Of a stretch of DNA of 64,000 nt, positions 23,636 through 33,600 are shown in pieces (the stretch's first letter is position 1; the number at the start of each line of letters is the position of its first letter). Made by a program: the position numbers and the translations under genes. This DNA is from Sabethes cyaneus (lineage: Eukaryota; Arthropoda; Insecta; Diptera; Culicidae). Location: assembly GCF_943734655.1 (NCBI RefSeq), contig NC_071355.1, forward strand, positions 219,481,527 through 219,545,526. Direction: 5' to 3'. The notes beneath the pieces are model-generated. The model ran no database searches, was not told the DNA's origin, and was given only the letters and a program-made list of their open reading frames with translations.

Positions 23636-23905
23636 TGTTGCGATAGGGCGTTCCGGTATAGTGGCAACTCGCGGTTAACGATAAAACATATATTTGTACG
23701 ATAATTAACTACATGAAATAAAAGGTGCTCCGCGAGCTGCTGCTATCGCAATAAGAATGATGAAACATGATGGCCGTCACCGGATAAGAATGATCGCACA
23801 CCGAGAGCCGCGGTAGCGTCTGTCACGTTGACGGCTGTCAACTGAAGAGTCCCACTGGTAACTTCGGTGCTGTCATTTAACGGTTGGTGGGATGCCTTCC
23901 CAACA
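23636..23905 (-). repeat. 5' LTR
   Basis: 270 bp, identical to the 3' LTR. It should carry the element's promoter and polyadenylation signals, but I cannot point to a convincing TATA box by eye. Confidence 0.95.
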
Positions 23906-24092
23906 CTAAAGAATATTATAAGACGTAACCGAAACTCGCGTATGGCACAAACATTCGAATAATTCGCAAAGGCCCAAATTGCTTCAAATTTTCTGAATTA
24001 CTTTGTGTTTATGCCATTTTTTAAATCCATTTGTAAGCTAGCACAAATCAAAAACTTACTTAATAAGTTTGACATTTGATGCGTCTTGGTTG

Positions 24093-24306
24093 GAAACCGC
24101 CCAGCTAGCTTCGAGGTACGATGCTGGTCTAACAAGCCAGTCGTCGTATGTTCGAATTTCGGCTAGGCGGTGCTTACTAGTTAGAGTCAGTAGGATTGTT
24201 GCAATGGCCCCGTAATTTTCCTGTACTCTAACAGCCGGCTGCGAAGTCTGTCGATAAAGAAGGGTAATGTCTAAAGATGGTATAAACCCATGGCTTTGCT
24301 TTTGGT
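24093..24306 (+). repeat. tRNA-Val-like SINE (copy 3), nearly complete
   Basis: The clearest copy of the family. The head has the anticodon arm CTGGTCTAACAAGCCAG (loop CTAACAA, anticodon position AAC) and a B-box-like GTTCGAATTTCGG. The body includes GAGTCAGTAGGATTGTTGCA, CTGTACTCTAACAGCCGGCT and GTCTGTCGATAAAGAAGGG. The tail is TAAACCCATGGCTTTGCTTTT. The whole unit is about 210 bp. A minus-strand ORF over it is a shadow. Confidence 0.8.
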
Positions 24307-24762
24307 TGAAAAAGTAATTTAATAGGTAATTAGTGAATACGATATTGATTGGATACACTGCTTCAACATTATGAATAAAAATTTCTTTTTAATGGAGGCG
24401 TGTGAGTACTTTGTCATAGAATCAATTTGAATTAGGACAAAGACACAATACTTTATTTTCGTAAAACAGGACATTTAGGTGGATTTCTTAAAATTCGTTA
24501 AAATACTAATTCAGAAATCAGAATAAATTTGCGCTGTTTTGAATCCCTTTTTGCACGCGAAAGCAATAACTAGAAAAATCATTCTTGAATGCTTTAACGA
24601 AATTATAGATATGAATAAAGAAAAAATTCATTCCAAAATGTTGTGCTACGAAGAACTCTAAGCATTTTGCAGCAGAGCTTTTTAATGTTTTTTCGACTTT
24701 TGTCGTTTGTTGTTTGCTATTTAAATTTTAATTTTTTGAATATTATCAAGCTAGTTTTAGTT
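24307..24762. other. Noncoding AT-rich stretch
   Basis: Nothing recognised in either strand. Confidence 0.5.
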
Positions 24763-24766
24763 TTAA

Positions 24767-24894
24767 CCCTTGAATGCGCACGCTGAAGAAACTCATTTTT
24801 AAAAAAAACTTACTTATCTAAAGGCGGTAAAAATAATTTAGATTGGGTATGTTTTTCACTATGTTGTTTTAAAGCAACATTGCGCATTTAAGGG
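24767..24894. mobile_element. Small piggyBac-type MITE, TTAA target
   Basis: 128 bp with inverted ends CCCTTGAATGCGCA and, on the minus strand, CCCTTAAATGCGCA. It is flanked by TTAA at 24,763-24,766 and 24,895-24,898. The TTAA target and ends starting CCC are the hallmark of piggyBac-mobilised elements. Non-coding. Confidence 0.8.
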
Positions 24895-24898
24895 TTAA

Positions 24899-25160
24899 TC
24901 AGAATTTTAACTAAACTTTTTTAACTAGTTAGATCTAATTACAGTTCGATATGTCTTATTTCAAGTCCAATTGCAGGCCCCATTTCGAGTCCTATTCCAT
25001 GTCTAATTTGAAGTCCAATTTGTCCAGTCCAAATTCTAGTAAGATTTGAGCTCAATATTAAATTAATCTTCAAGTCAGTCAAATTCAAATGCAGCCCCAA
25101 ATTTAATGATTGATCGATCGTTCGAGCGATTTTAGTAATTTAGTGATCCCACCTAGACAC
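24899..25160. other. Noncoding, with short recurring AATTTCAAGTCC words
   Basis: Between 24,955 and 25,080 the words TTTCAAGTCCAATT, TTTCGAGTCC, TTTGAAGTCCAATT and CAAGTCAGTCAAATTC recur at irregular spacing, suggesting an eroded minisatellite. Confidence 0.45.
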
Positions 25161-25161
25161 A

Positions 25162-25235
25162 CAGTTATTTTTCACAGTTTGCATATCATTTTCCTAGTTC
25201 TTCCAATGTTCTTTCTTCACCAAAACACATTTAGT
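25162..25235 (+). repeat. Dispersed repeat shared with 33,325-33,399
   Basis: The block around TTTGCATATCATTTTCCTAG and TTCTTCCAATGTTCTTTCTT recurs at 33,325-33,399 with few differences. Both copies sit beside or within tandem arrays. Confidence 0.75.
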
Positions 25236-25565
25236 CCCTCGTTAGAAGTACCAATTTCAGTATAATACAATAATATAACATAATTTTCTGTCCACGAATT
25301 AGCCCATGCTGCCTTACTTTCTCTATAATAATTGCAAAAAATGCATGGAATGCAACTGGACAGTTCGGCAAATTACATAAAAATAGATCCGCTAGATGAT
25401 TACTTGATTTTTCTAGACTAAAATACAGCTCTTGTTCGCTAATTGCACGAATGAGGAGAATTAGCGAATTTTGGTTTTTAATTGCACGATGGTTGCCGAT
25501 GTTTTTTTTGAACGTGATGCATTATCAGTTTACAAAACTTTTCAAATACTCTCACGGATGCATTA

Positions 25566-26120
25566 GAGATAGAGATAGAACTAGATCAAAAGACAGAGAT
25601 AGAGATAGAACTAGATTAAGCCATAAAGATAGGTATAGGTATAGATATAGATAGAGATAGAGATAGAACTAGATTAAGCCATAAAGATAGGTATAGGTAT
25701 AGATATAGATAGAGATAGAGATAGAGATAGAGATAGAGGTAGAGATAGAGATAGAGGTAGAGATAGAGATAGAGATAGAGATAGAGATAGAGATAGAGAT
25801 AGAGATAGAGATAGAGGTAGAGATAGAGATAGAGATAGAGATAGAGATAGAGATAGAGATAGAGATAGAGATAGAGATAGAGATAGAGATAGAGATAGAG
25901 ATAGAGATAGAGATAGAGATAGAGATAGAGATAGAGATAGAGATAGAGATAGAGATAGAGATAGAGATAGAGATAGAGATAGAGATAGAGATAGAGATAG
26001 AGATAGAGATAGAGATAGAGATAGAGATAGAGATAGAGATAGAGATAGAGATAGAGATAGAGATAGAGATAGCGATAGAGATAGAGATAGAGATAGAGAT
26101 AGAGATAGAGATAGAGATAG
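25566..26120 (+). repeat. Hexanucleotide array (GATAGA)n with a duplicated 58-bp lead-in
   Basis: From about 25,709 to 26,118 the sequence is almost pure GATAGA/AGAGAT, broken only by a few GAGGTA variants and one AGCGAT. Before it, a 58-bp segment containing CTAGATTAAGCCATAAAGAT occurs twice in tandem (25,621 and 25,679 mark the same base). Minus-strand frames give Leu-Tyr or Ser-Ile repeats and are not proteins. Confidence 0.95.
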
Positions 26121-26814
26121 TGACAGAGTTTTTTTTCTTGTGTGGACTCATTACTGCGACCAAGCTGTATTTTGACCTCTGCAGTACTAACAATTCGTTT
26201 TCTTCCGTTTTTTACGACTTTGAACAGATCTCGCCTCGACAAATCTTTTTAGTATATAGTATACAAATTCTCTTTTTATGCCGTGATGTTTGAGGTCACG
26301 AAAAATAGTGCCGCATGTAGCACGGTTTGCCAATTTATTTATTATCAACGACCGTAACTCAAACTCTGGTACGTGTACACCGAACGAGATACAATACGAA
26401 AATGAAACTAGGTCAAGTAAGACTTAAGTCATGATGCCACACACATGGTCTTAGTTTGATTGTACTAATTGTATGTGCCGCTGCAAGCATAAGATGATTT
26501 TTTTTTTCGAATATATATGTGTCATACCGAAGTAGATATTTTCCCAACAGTGTTGCCAAGTGCCAAATTTAAACTGAAAAGCTGGCAATGCTATTAAGGA
26601 AAATTTAACTTTGATGATTTGATTTTTACATTCCAAGGAGACACCCTGCTTCATGAAAAATTAATTTCGCTCTTGGTTTTTACATGAGAAATTGGGGGTT
26701 GCTTGCTTCAAAATGTTGTAGCTCTGGATCGGCAACTACTACCTCGTGACGATAAGTGATTCTTATGTAAAAAAATCTGGAAAATAGGATGGAGTTGAAA
26801 TTTTTGGGATCAGA
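26121..26814. other. Noncoding stretch
   Basis: No family recognised. The short ORF at 26,451-26,654 has no motif. Confidence 0.5.
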
Positions 26815-26817
26815 TGA

Positions 26818-27300
26818 GGCCATAACAAATATTTAAAAAAGTCTTTGTCCCTCTGGTGTTGGGCCACTGAAGGGGGGGGGGGGGCGAAAAAAAAACAAAG
26901 AGAATTTGTTAATCGACCAAAAAATAATGGATTCTAGGATTCTATTTTTACTTAAAGTTTAAACGTGGAAACCAAATCTATTCTTGCTTTTAATAAATAC
27001 GTTGTTATTTTTCATACAAAAATCTACGAACAAAAAAACAAAAACGAAAGAAATTTTTTTTGACCGAGTTTCGGAAATTCCACTGTTTGAACTTCCATTT
27101 CTATTTCGTGCTAGAAGCGTTAACTCAACTCGTACACTCAATTTTCGAGTTTTTTAAGCTGTAGAACCCACAGACAATTGATTTTATAAGAAAAATTTAA
27201 CTCATGTCCTACAAATTATTTTTTTGCCCCCCAATTTTTCAAGTCAATTTCCAAGGGGGGGGGGGGGTGACTAAAACTTTGAAAATGATTTGTAATGGCC
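26818..27300. mobile_element. PIF/Harbinger-type MITE, family H (copy 1)
   Basis: 483 bp with ends GGCCATAACAAATATTTAAA and (minus strand) GGCCATTACAAATCATTTTC. The right flank is TTA, the left flank TGA (probably a mutated TTA). Just inside each end lies a run of 12-14 G flanked by A-rich sequence. The interior contains AAAGTTTAAACGTGGAAACC, shared with the copies at 30.3, 30.9, 38.6 and 58.4 kb. Non-coding. Confidence 0.85.
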
Positions 27301-27419
27301 TTATATTCATTGAGAGAAAAATGAAAATTTAGTTTTAAAATCAAATTAAAAAATATTTTTGGCGGCACTGGTGCTGAAAAAAAACATCTCTATCGAATTC
27401 CTTGGACAATTTCCTTTAA

Positions 27420-27664
27420 CCTTTCGTTACTCGCGCTGTTGTATTTTGTACAACGGCTGTGAATCGTTAACTTTATCTCGGTGTATCTCGGGAGTTCAGC
27501 AATAAAAAAAATTACTGTTTTCAGCAAAGTTAATCCGTAGACCAAGACCTTTCAAACGATGGAAAAACTTTCATAAGTTTTACACCAAGCGGCATTAGTA
27601 TTGGAGTGAATTCTGTTAGGTTTAAGCATGCCTATAAATCCAAGTTTGCGCGAGTAACGAAAGG
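27420..27664. mobile_element. piggyBac-type MITE, TTAA target
   Basis: 245 bp with perfect 17-bp inverted ends (CCTTTCGTTACTCGCGC), flanked by TTAA at 27,416-27,419 and 27,665-27,668. A diverged copy lies at about 6,148-6,372. Non-coding. Confidence 0.88.
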
Positions 27665-27668
27665 TTAA

Positions 27669-30327
27669 AAATGTGAAAATCGTATCTTTCTAGACTTAAT
27701 ATTTCCGGAGATAAAAAAAAATTGGAAAAATAATGAATTTTTCCTAGTTCTGAAAATGTAACTCAAACTATACCACAATATTTTCTTTAGTAAAATCAAC
27801 TGATATCTTTAAAGCGTCAAAAGTCTCGGTTAACTAGTGCGATTTTTATATTTGAATACATTTTACTTTAATTAACTTTATTTTTAATACTACACATATG
27901 TAACTTATTACATAAGTAAAAATAATTCAAAACTAAAACTCATCGCGAAAATTGCAGCTACTTTAAGTCGAAAAATACAAAAAGGAGTGTCGAACGAAGC
28001 TCCGCACGACGGGTTTAAATCAATTAGAATTCTTCTGTAAACAAAGATTTAAGCGATGATATCTACGGTAAACGTAACGGGTTTTAAATAGTCAGCTCTT
28101 AGCAGAAAGCTAATTTGGCTAAAGATAATGAAGAAAAACATGACTAATTTTATGTAATTTTTTAATGTTCAGTAAGAATCTTCCATTCGATTGAAAAATT
28201 ATTAATCTCACGCAAGTAAACAATAGCAATTGTTTGGTTTGCACTTTTTTGCTATCGGAACGATTCAGCCCAACCCCTCTGGGAACAATTTCATACAAGA
28301 ATACAAGATATTTTGTAATTGGAACTCCAAACAAATGATGTTTATAAAATGAAATTAAAGCGACTAATGAACGGCATAGCACTTGCGAAACTAATTACGT
28401 TTCGTCGGTTGGGTTGATCTAATTTCAGTTTGAAGTTGCCTTTATTTGCAAAGCTACTTTTCAAAAGAGCCTAATTGCAAAAGTAAACAAACCGGGCGGG
28501 AATCTTTCCATGCATCAGATTTATTAACGTGAAGCAATTAGGCCAATGGTTTTTATTCAATAAACTATGTTTTACTTCATCTGCCTATAGTTAAGCATAG
28601 CAAACTGCTTTTGTATGATAGACGTATCGATTTCTGGCGATTATTTTACGAAAGTTTCAATTAACACACTGAAATCTTCGGCGTAGCTTTCCGCGCCTGA
28701 AGCAAAGATAATGATTTCTGTTGATAGATCACTCCAAACGGATTAGGGTAACACAGGGAGGAAGACCAGACCATGGCACGCCATTTACGTGTCGTCCGAA
28801 CGATCGGACGGTCCTTGTGGCAGACAGATGAACTGAAAAATGAGCTAAAACGCAGATAATAATAATAACCAACGGGACGTGGAGGAGACCGCGCTGGAGG
28901 AGGATGAGGAGAAGAAGCAGCCGGATCACGAAGGCTCCGCTGGGTAAAATGGTCTGTTGACTGGAGCAGCTCGGCTGTTGTGGCCAAGTTCGCTATCAGC
29001 TCCGCGCAGCCAACATCGCCTGGCCCACCGCGCCGCCCGACAGGCTCCCGACAGATGGGGAACTGCGGTGATAAAAATGATGGTAGTGTGGCAGCAAGGT
29101 GATGCTGGGCTTTTGATATTCACCAAAAATACCTTGTATACACATAAAACGTGTATATATAATAAAATAAAATGATATAAAAGACGAAGAAAGACTGAAT
29201 ATAAAAATTTATTTACGTTCAACCACTTAAGGCATGGAAGCAGAAGCGGAAAACGCTGCGCGAGTGGAGGAGCGAGCAAAAGGCGATCGCAAGAAAAATG
29301 TGGCTAATAAGAAACTGAAAACGGCCTGAAAGAAGACTGCAAAACAAGAGGAGCCCAAAGTGGAGGAAGATATTGAAGAAAAGATGTTCGCTCAAAGGAA
29401 TGTTTTGAATTTTTTTTAATTCGTATTTTTCTCCCGGTTTCTTCTTGCTCGTTTTCATGGCTGTCGATTGGGGTTCGTTATTTTTTTCCTTCACATCAAG
29501 TTATTTCTTTTACGTCCTTCTTTAACTTTCTTCCTTGCGGACACGTTTGGTCGGACGCTTTATTGGAGAGATATTAACTGGATATATACAAAAATGCTTG
29601 GTATCGAGTCTGGCCAAATAAATTCTTCACATTCCTTTTATATTGTACTCTCGGCGGAGCGTACGTTCACTTCGACTAGCTTGGCATTTTTGCGTATGCC
29701 TACAATCTGTACGGGGTTAATTGAAATTTATTTATTTACGACAAGTTCAGACTTCTTTTTTATACGGTGACCGTTGTTACCGGTGTTGCTGCACTATTGC
29801 TCATTGCAATATATTGAATTGTGTGCAACAAATTTAAATTTTACTTTGATTGATGTGAGTTAACTGTAACCGTTTCATCGATATGGTGTCTGTTAGACAA
29901 TGTCACGCTCTTTTGAACATATATCTTCATTGCCCTTCATTGCAAACTGCAATCTGTTGCAACGCACAGTAGATCCGTTTTGCCAATTGTAATAAAAATC
30001 GTAGCTTTAATTCGGATTTAATTTTAATGCACCTAAATATATTCTCTGGTGAATTCCCATTCTGCATTCTAAACCATTTCGATACTTTTTGTTTATTAAT
30101 CAGTTTATTTTTTTTTTTACTTTTTCATTTTGGAATAGTTTTTCTGTCACAGCATCATTTTAGGACAATTTCTTTGTTATTTTTGTCATACCTATCTATT
30201 TTAACCAAGGCGTAATTCAAAATGACGCAATTATAATATAAACATTTATTTTTCTGTTCAAAAATCGAATTCACTTCTTTCTGTACTATTTTTTTCATTC
30301 TTGTATAACTATTGTTTTATTTTGTTT
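27669..30327. other. Long noncoding block
   Basis: No recognised gene. Two GC-richer zones stand out. At 28,660-29,110 there are small ORFs on both strands without domains. At 29,220-29,790 a lysine- and glutamate-rich plus-strand frame beginning at 29,234 (MEAEAENAARVEERAKGDRK) is broken by a stop codon, and a lysine-rich minus-strand frame lies nearby. I cannot tell a decayed gene from chance there. Confidence 0.45.
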
Positions 30328-30329
30328 AT

Positions 30330-30793
30330 GCCATAACAAATATTTAAAAAAGTTTTGGTCCTGCTGGTGTTGGGCAACTGACGGGGTGGTTGGGGGGGTC
30401 GTGTTAAAAAAAAAAAAGAGATTTTTTTAATCGAGCGAAAAAAATTGCGTTTTAAGCATTTTTACTTAAAGTTTAAACGTGAAAACTATTATTATTTTCC
30501 ATGCAAAAACCTAGGAACCAAAAGACAAAAATTGGAAAAAAATTTTTTTGCCGATTTTCGGAAATTTCATTGTTTGAATTTCCATTTCTATTTTATGTTA
30601 GAAGCGTTAATACTCATTTTTCGAGTTTTTTAGATTGTAGAGCCCACCGATAATTCATTTTATAAAAAAAGTTCAACTTGTATCTCACAAATTATTTCGC
30701 TCTCCCCCCCCCCCCCCCCCCCCGACGAATTTTTAAGCCAATTTCCAAGGGGGGGGGGGTTGACAAAAACTTAAAAAATAATTTGCAATGACC
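30330..30793. mobile_element. PIF/Harbinger-type MITE, family H (copy 2)
   Basis: 464 bp. The left end GCCATAACAAATATTTAAAA has lost one G. The right end on the minus strand is GGTCATTGCAAATTATTTTT, followed on the plus strand by TTA. The interior G and C runs and the AAAGTTTAAACGTGAAAAC block match the other copies. Confidence 0.8.
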
Positions 30794-30858
30794 TTAATAG
30801 TTCACGTATTATCTGTGCTTTTTTGTGTTTGTCTTTGCGTCTATTTACCTATATATTA

Positions 30859-31333
30859 GGCCATCACAAATATTTTAAAAAGTTTTTGTCCTTCCGGTGT
30901 TGGACCACTGAAGGGGGGGGGGCGAAAAAAAAACAAAGTGAATTTTTTAATCGAGCAAAAAAAAATGGATTTTAGGCATTTTTATTTTAAGTTTAAACGT
31001 GGAAACCAAATCTATTGTTGCTTTTAATATATACGTTGTTAATTTTCATGCAAAAATCTACGAAAAAAAGGCAAAAACGAAAGAAAATTTTTTTGGCCGA
31101 TTTTCGTAAATTCCGAAGTTTGAATTTCCATTTCTAATTCATGATAGAAGTGTTAACTCAACTCGTACACTCATTTTTCAAGTTTTTCAGACTGTAGAGC
31201 CCACAGACAATTGATTTTATAAAAAGAAATTTGAGTCATATCCTACAAATTATTTTTTTGCTCCCCGATTTTTCAAGCCAATTTCCAAGGGGGGGCGGGG
31301 TGACAAAAACTTTAAATATGATTTGTAATGGCC
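30859..31333. mobile_element. PIF/Harbinger-type MITE, family H (copy 3, best preserved)
   Basis: 475 bp with inverted ends GGCCATCACAAATATTTTAA and (minus strand) GGCCATTACAAATCATATTT. TTA flanks it at 30,856-30,858 and 31,334-31,336. A short extra end (TTTGCAATGGCC then TAA) at 31,337-31,351 looks like the terminus of another copy, so two copies may be nested here. Confidence 0.88.
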
Positions 31334-31351
31334 TTATTTGCAATGGCCTAA

Positions 31352-31840
31352 TTTTAATTACATTTTTGTGACGTTGACATGTTACTTGCTTGTTCTTTTT
31401 AATTATTTTTGTGGCAATCTTACGTTATTTTGGTATTCTTTATGTATGATTTACTTTGTCAAAAATGATACAGAACTAATTTAAAAATGACTCCATCATT
31501 GATAAAATAAAATACAAATAAAAATTGATAAAATTGAAACAATAATGTCCTGTAGGAGATGGTTAAACAATACACAAGATATAGCATAGAGATTTAGATA
31601 TAATCAATATGTTATATAAATATGACACCAAATGATTCAAGATGTAAGACGCAGTAAAGAATAAAGATAAATAAATAAATAAAAGGATACAAGAAACACT
31701 CCAAAACTGTTTAAATACTGGTTAAGTCGGTGTCTTTTGGATAAAAAACTAAAAAAGCATGATATAAATTAGACACACAAAAAACAAAAAAACAAAAAAC
31801 TTTTGATACAAGCATGATGTGAAAAATCTTTAAAAACAAT
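31352..31840. other. Noncoding AT-rich stretch
   Basis: Low-complexity A/T-rich DNA. The 66-codon minus frame at 31,711-31,911 has no motif and runs into the neighbouring SINE. Confidence 0.5.
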
Positions 31841-32035
31841 ACAAGCATAGCGAAGCCTTGGGTCGTAAACGTCCTTAAGACTTGATCCTTCTTTATCGAC
31901 AGACTTCGCAACCGGTTATTAGAGTACAGAACAACTACGGGGCTGGTGCAAAGATCCTACTGATTCTTGCAGCTCTGCTCAGCCGAGATTTGAACCCACG
32001 ATGACTGGGTTGTTAGACCAGTATCGCATTCACAA
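31841..32035 (-). repeat. tRNA-Val-like SINE (copy 4)
   Basis: On the minus strand the head carries CTGGTCTAACAACCCAG and a B-box-like GTTCAAATCTCGG. The body has CTGTACTCTAATAACCGG, GTCTGTCGATAAAGAAGG and TTACGACCCAAGGCTTCGC. The order and length match the copy at 24,093-24,306. Confidence 0.8.
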
Positions 32036-32279
32036 AACTTTTTCCGTAGTTTTGACATAAAAATAATGTCAATGTAAAAATGAATGCCACAAAAGGCCAA
32101 ATAGCTATAAAATGGACACAAATAATATATAGAAATGACCCGAAACTGATCCAGAATCAAATAATATAATGCATAAGCAATACTGAAATAACAAAGATAT
32201 GATAACTATACGATATAAGTAGAATACAAAGAGGATTCAAAATTATTCATAAACGATACAAAAATAACACAAAGATACA

Positions 32280-33300
32280 GAAAAATGCAATAAAGTTGCA
32301 CAAAGAGATGAAAAAGTGATGCAAGGAAATGAAAAAGTGATACAGAGATATAAAAGTGATTCAAAGAGATAGAAAGGTGATACAAAGGGATGGAAAACTG
32401 GTGCAAAGAGCTGAAAAATAGATGCAAAGAGACAAAAAAGTGACGTAAAGAAATGAAAAAGTGATGCAAAGAGATAGAAAAATGATACAAAGAGATAAAA
32501 AGTGATATAAATATGTAAAAAGATGAAGAGTAAAAAAGTAATACAAAGTGATGAAAAAGCGATGCAAAGAGATGAAAGAGATGTGCAGAGAGAAGAATAA
32601 GAGATGCATAGAAATGTAAAGGTGATAGAAAAGTGACAGAAAAGCGATACAAAGTGATAGAAAAGTGATACAAAATGATAGAAAAGTGATGCAAGAGATG
32701 GAAAAATAATGCAAAGAGATGAAAAAACGTTGCAAAGAAACGAAAAACTAGTGTTAAGAACTGAAATTAAGTGATACAAAGATGTAAAAGTTATGCAGAG
32801 ATAAAAAAGTGAGAGATGAAACAGCGATGCACAGTAATGAAACGTGCTCCCAAGAGGTGAAAAAGTGACGCAAAGCTATGAAAAAGTGATGCAAAAAGAT
32901 AAAAAAGTGATGTAAAGAAATGAAGAAGTGATATAGAGATGCAAAAAGTGATGCAAAGAGAAAGAAAAGTGAAAGAGGTAGAAAAGTGATGCAAAGAGGT
33001 AGAAAAGCAATACAAAGGTGGAAAGTGATGCAAAGAGATAAAAAACAAGTGATGCAGAGGTGAAAAGTGATGAAAAAGTAAAGAAACGAAAAAATCATGC
33101 AAAGAAATGAAAAAGTGATACAGAGATGTATAAGTGACGCAAAAGGACAGAAAAGTGATACAAAGATATGAAAAGGTGATGCAAAATGATGTAAAAGTGA
33201 TGCAAAAAATGAAAAGGTGATACAAAGAGATAAAAAAGTAATACAAAAAGATAAAAAAGTGATGCAAAGCGAGGAAAAGTGATGCAAAGAGATGAAAAGG
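32280..33300. repeat. Large degenerate minisatellite (about 20-21-bp units)
   Basis: Over 1 kb of imperfect units such as GATGCAAAGAGATGAAAAAGT and GATACAAAGAGATAGAAAAGT, many close to 21 bp. Because 21 is a multiple of three, all three minus-strand frames stay partly open and give heptad-like repeats (for example FISLHHF). These are shadows of the repeat, not membrane proteins. A related block continues at 33,405-33,600. Confidence 0.9.
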
Positions 33301-33324
33301 TTATACAGGAATACCACGTGGACA

Positions 33325-33399
33325 GTCAATTATTTTTTACTGTTTGCATATCATTTTTCCCAGTTCTTCCAATGTTCGTTCTTCACAAAAACGCATTCA
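33325..33399 (+). repeat. Dispersed repeat shared with 25,162-25,235
   Basis: The segment around TTTGCATATCATTTTTCCCA interrupts the minisatellite. It is the second copy of the block found upstream of the GATAGA array. Confidence 0.75.
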
Positions 33400-33404
33400 C
33401 TCTC

Positions 33405-33600
33405 TCATAAGTGATACAGATAGCAAAAATGATTCAAAGAGATAGAAAAGTGATACAGAGAGATAGAAAAGTGAAGTAAAGGGATGAAAAAGTAATGCAA
33501 AGAGATGAAAAAGTGATGCAAAGAGACGAAAAAGTGCTGAAAAGAGATGAAAAAGTGTTGCAAAGAGATGATGGTGATGGTGATGATGATGATGATAATG
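33405..33600. repeat. Minisatellite continuation ending in a GATGGT/GATGAT tract
   Basis: Units like GATGCAAAGAGATGAAAAAG continue to about 33,565. A short (GATGGT/GATGAT) run follows to 33,600. Confidence 0.85.

Larger units (their letters stand above)
20753..23905 (-). mobile_element. Complete non-autonomous Ty3/gypsy-type LTR retrotransposon lacking reverse transcriptase
   Basis: A 3,153-bp element bounded by two 270-bp LTRs (20,753-21,022 and 23,636-23,905) that I find identical base for base. They begin TGTTG and end CAACA. The 5-bp direct repeat CTAAA flanks the element at 20,748-20,752 and 23,906-23,910. Transcription would run on the minus strand: 5' LTR on the right, a primer-binding-site candidate beside it, one long ORF, and a polypurine tract touching the 3' LTR on the left. 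The ORF joins Gag-protease directly to the integrase core, so reverse transcriptase, RNase H and the integrase zinc domain are absent while the frame stays open. Identical LTRs indicate a recent insertion. It would need enzymes from a full-length relative. Confidence 0.95.

Noticed and set aside
24093..24306. Possible functional tRNA-Val gene
   Set aside because: The cloverleaf is imperfect, the acceptor stem does not close, and the same head-plus-body unit occurs four times, so it is a SINE.
25616..26242. Minus-strand ORFs of 174 and 208 codons with Leu-Tyr and Ser-Ile repeats
   Set aside because: Translations of the GATAGA hexamer array in different frames. No non-repetitive protein sequence of note.
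32280..33600. CRISPR-like repeat array
   Set aside because: Units are imperfect and contiguous with no unique spacers, and the window is eukaryotic.
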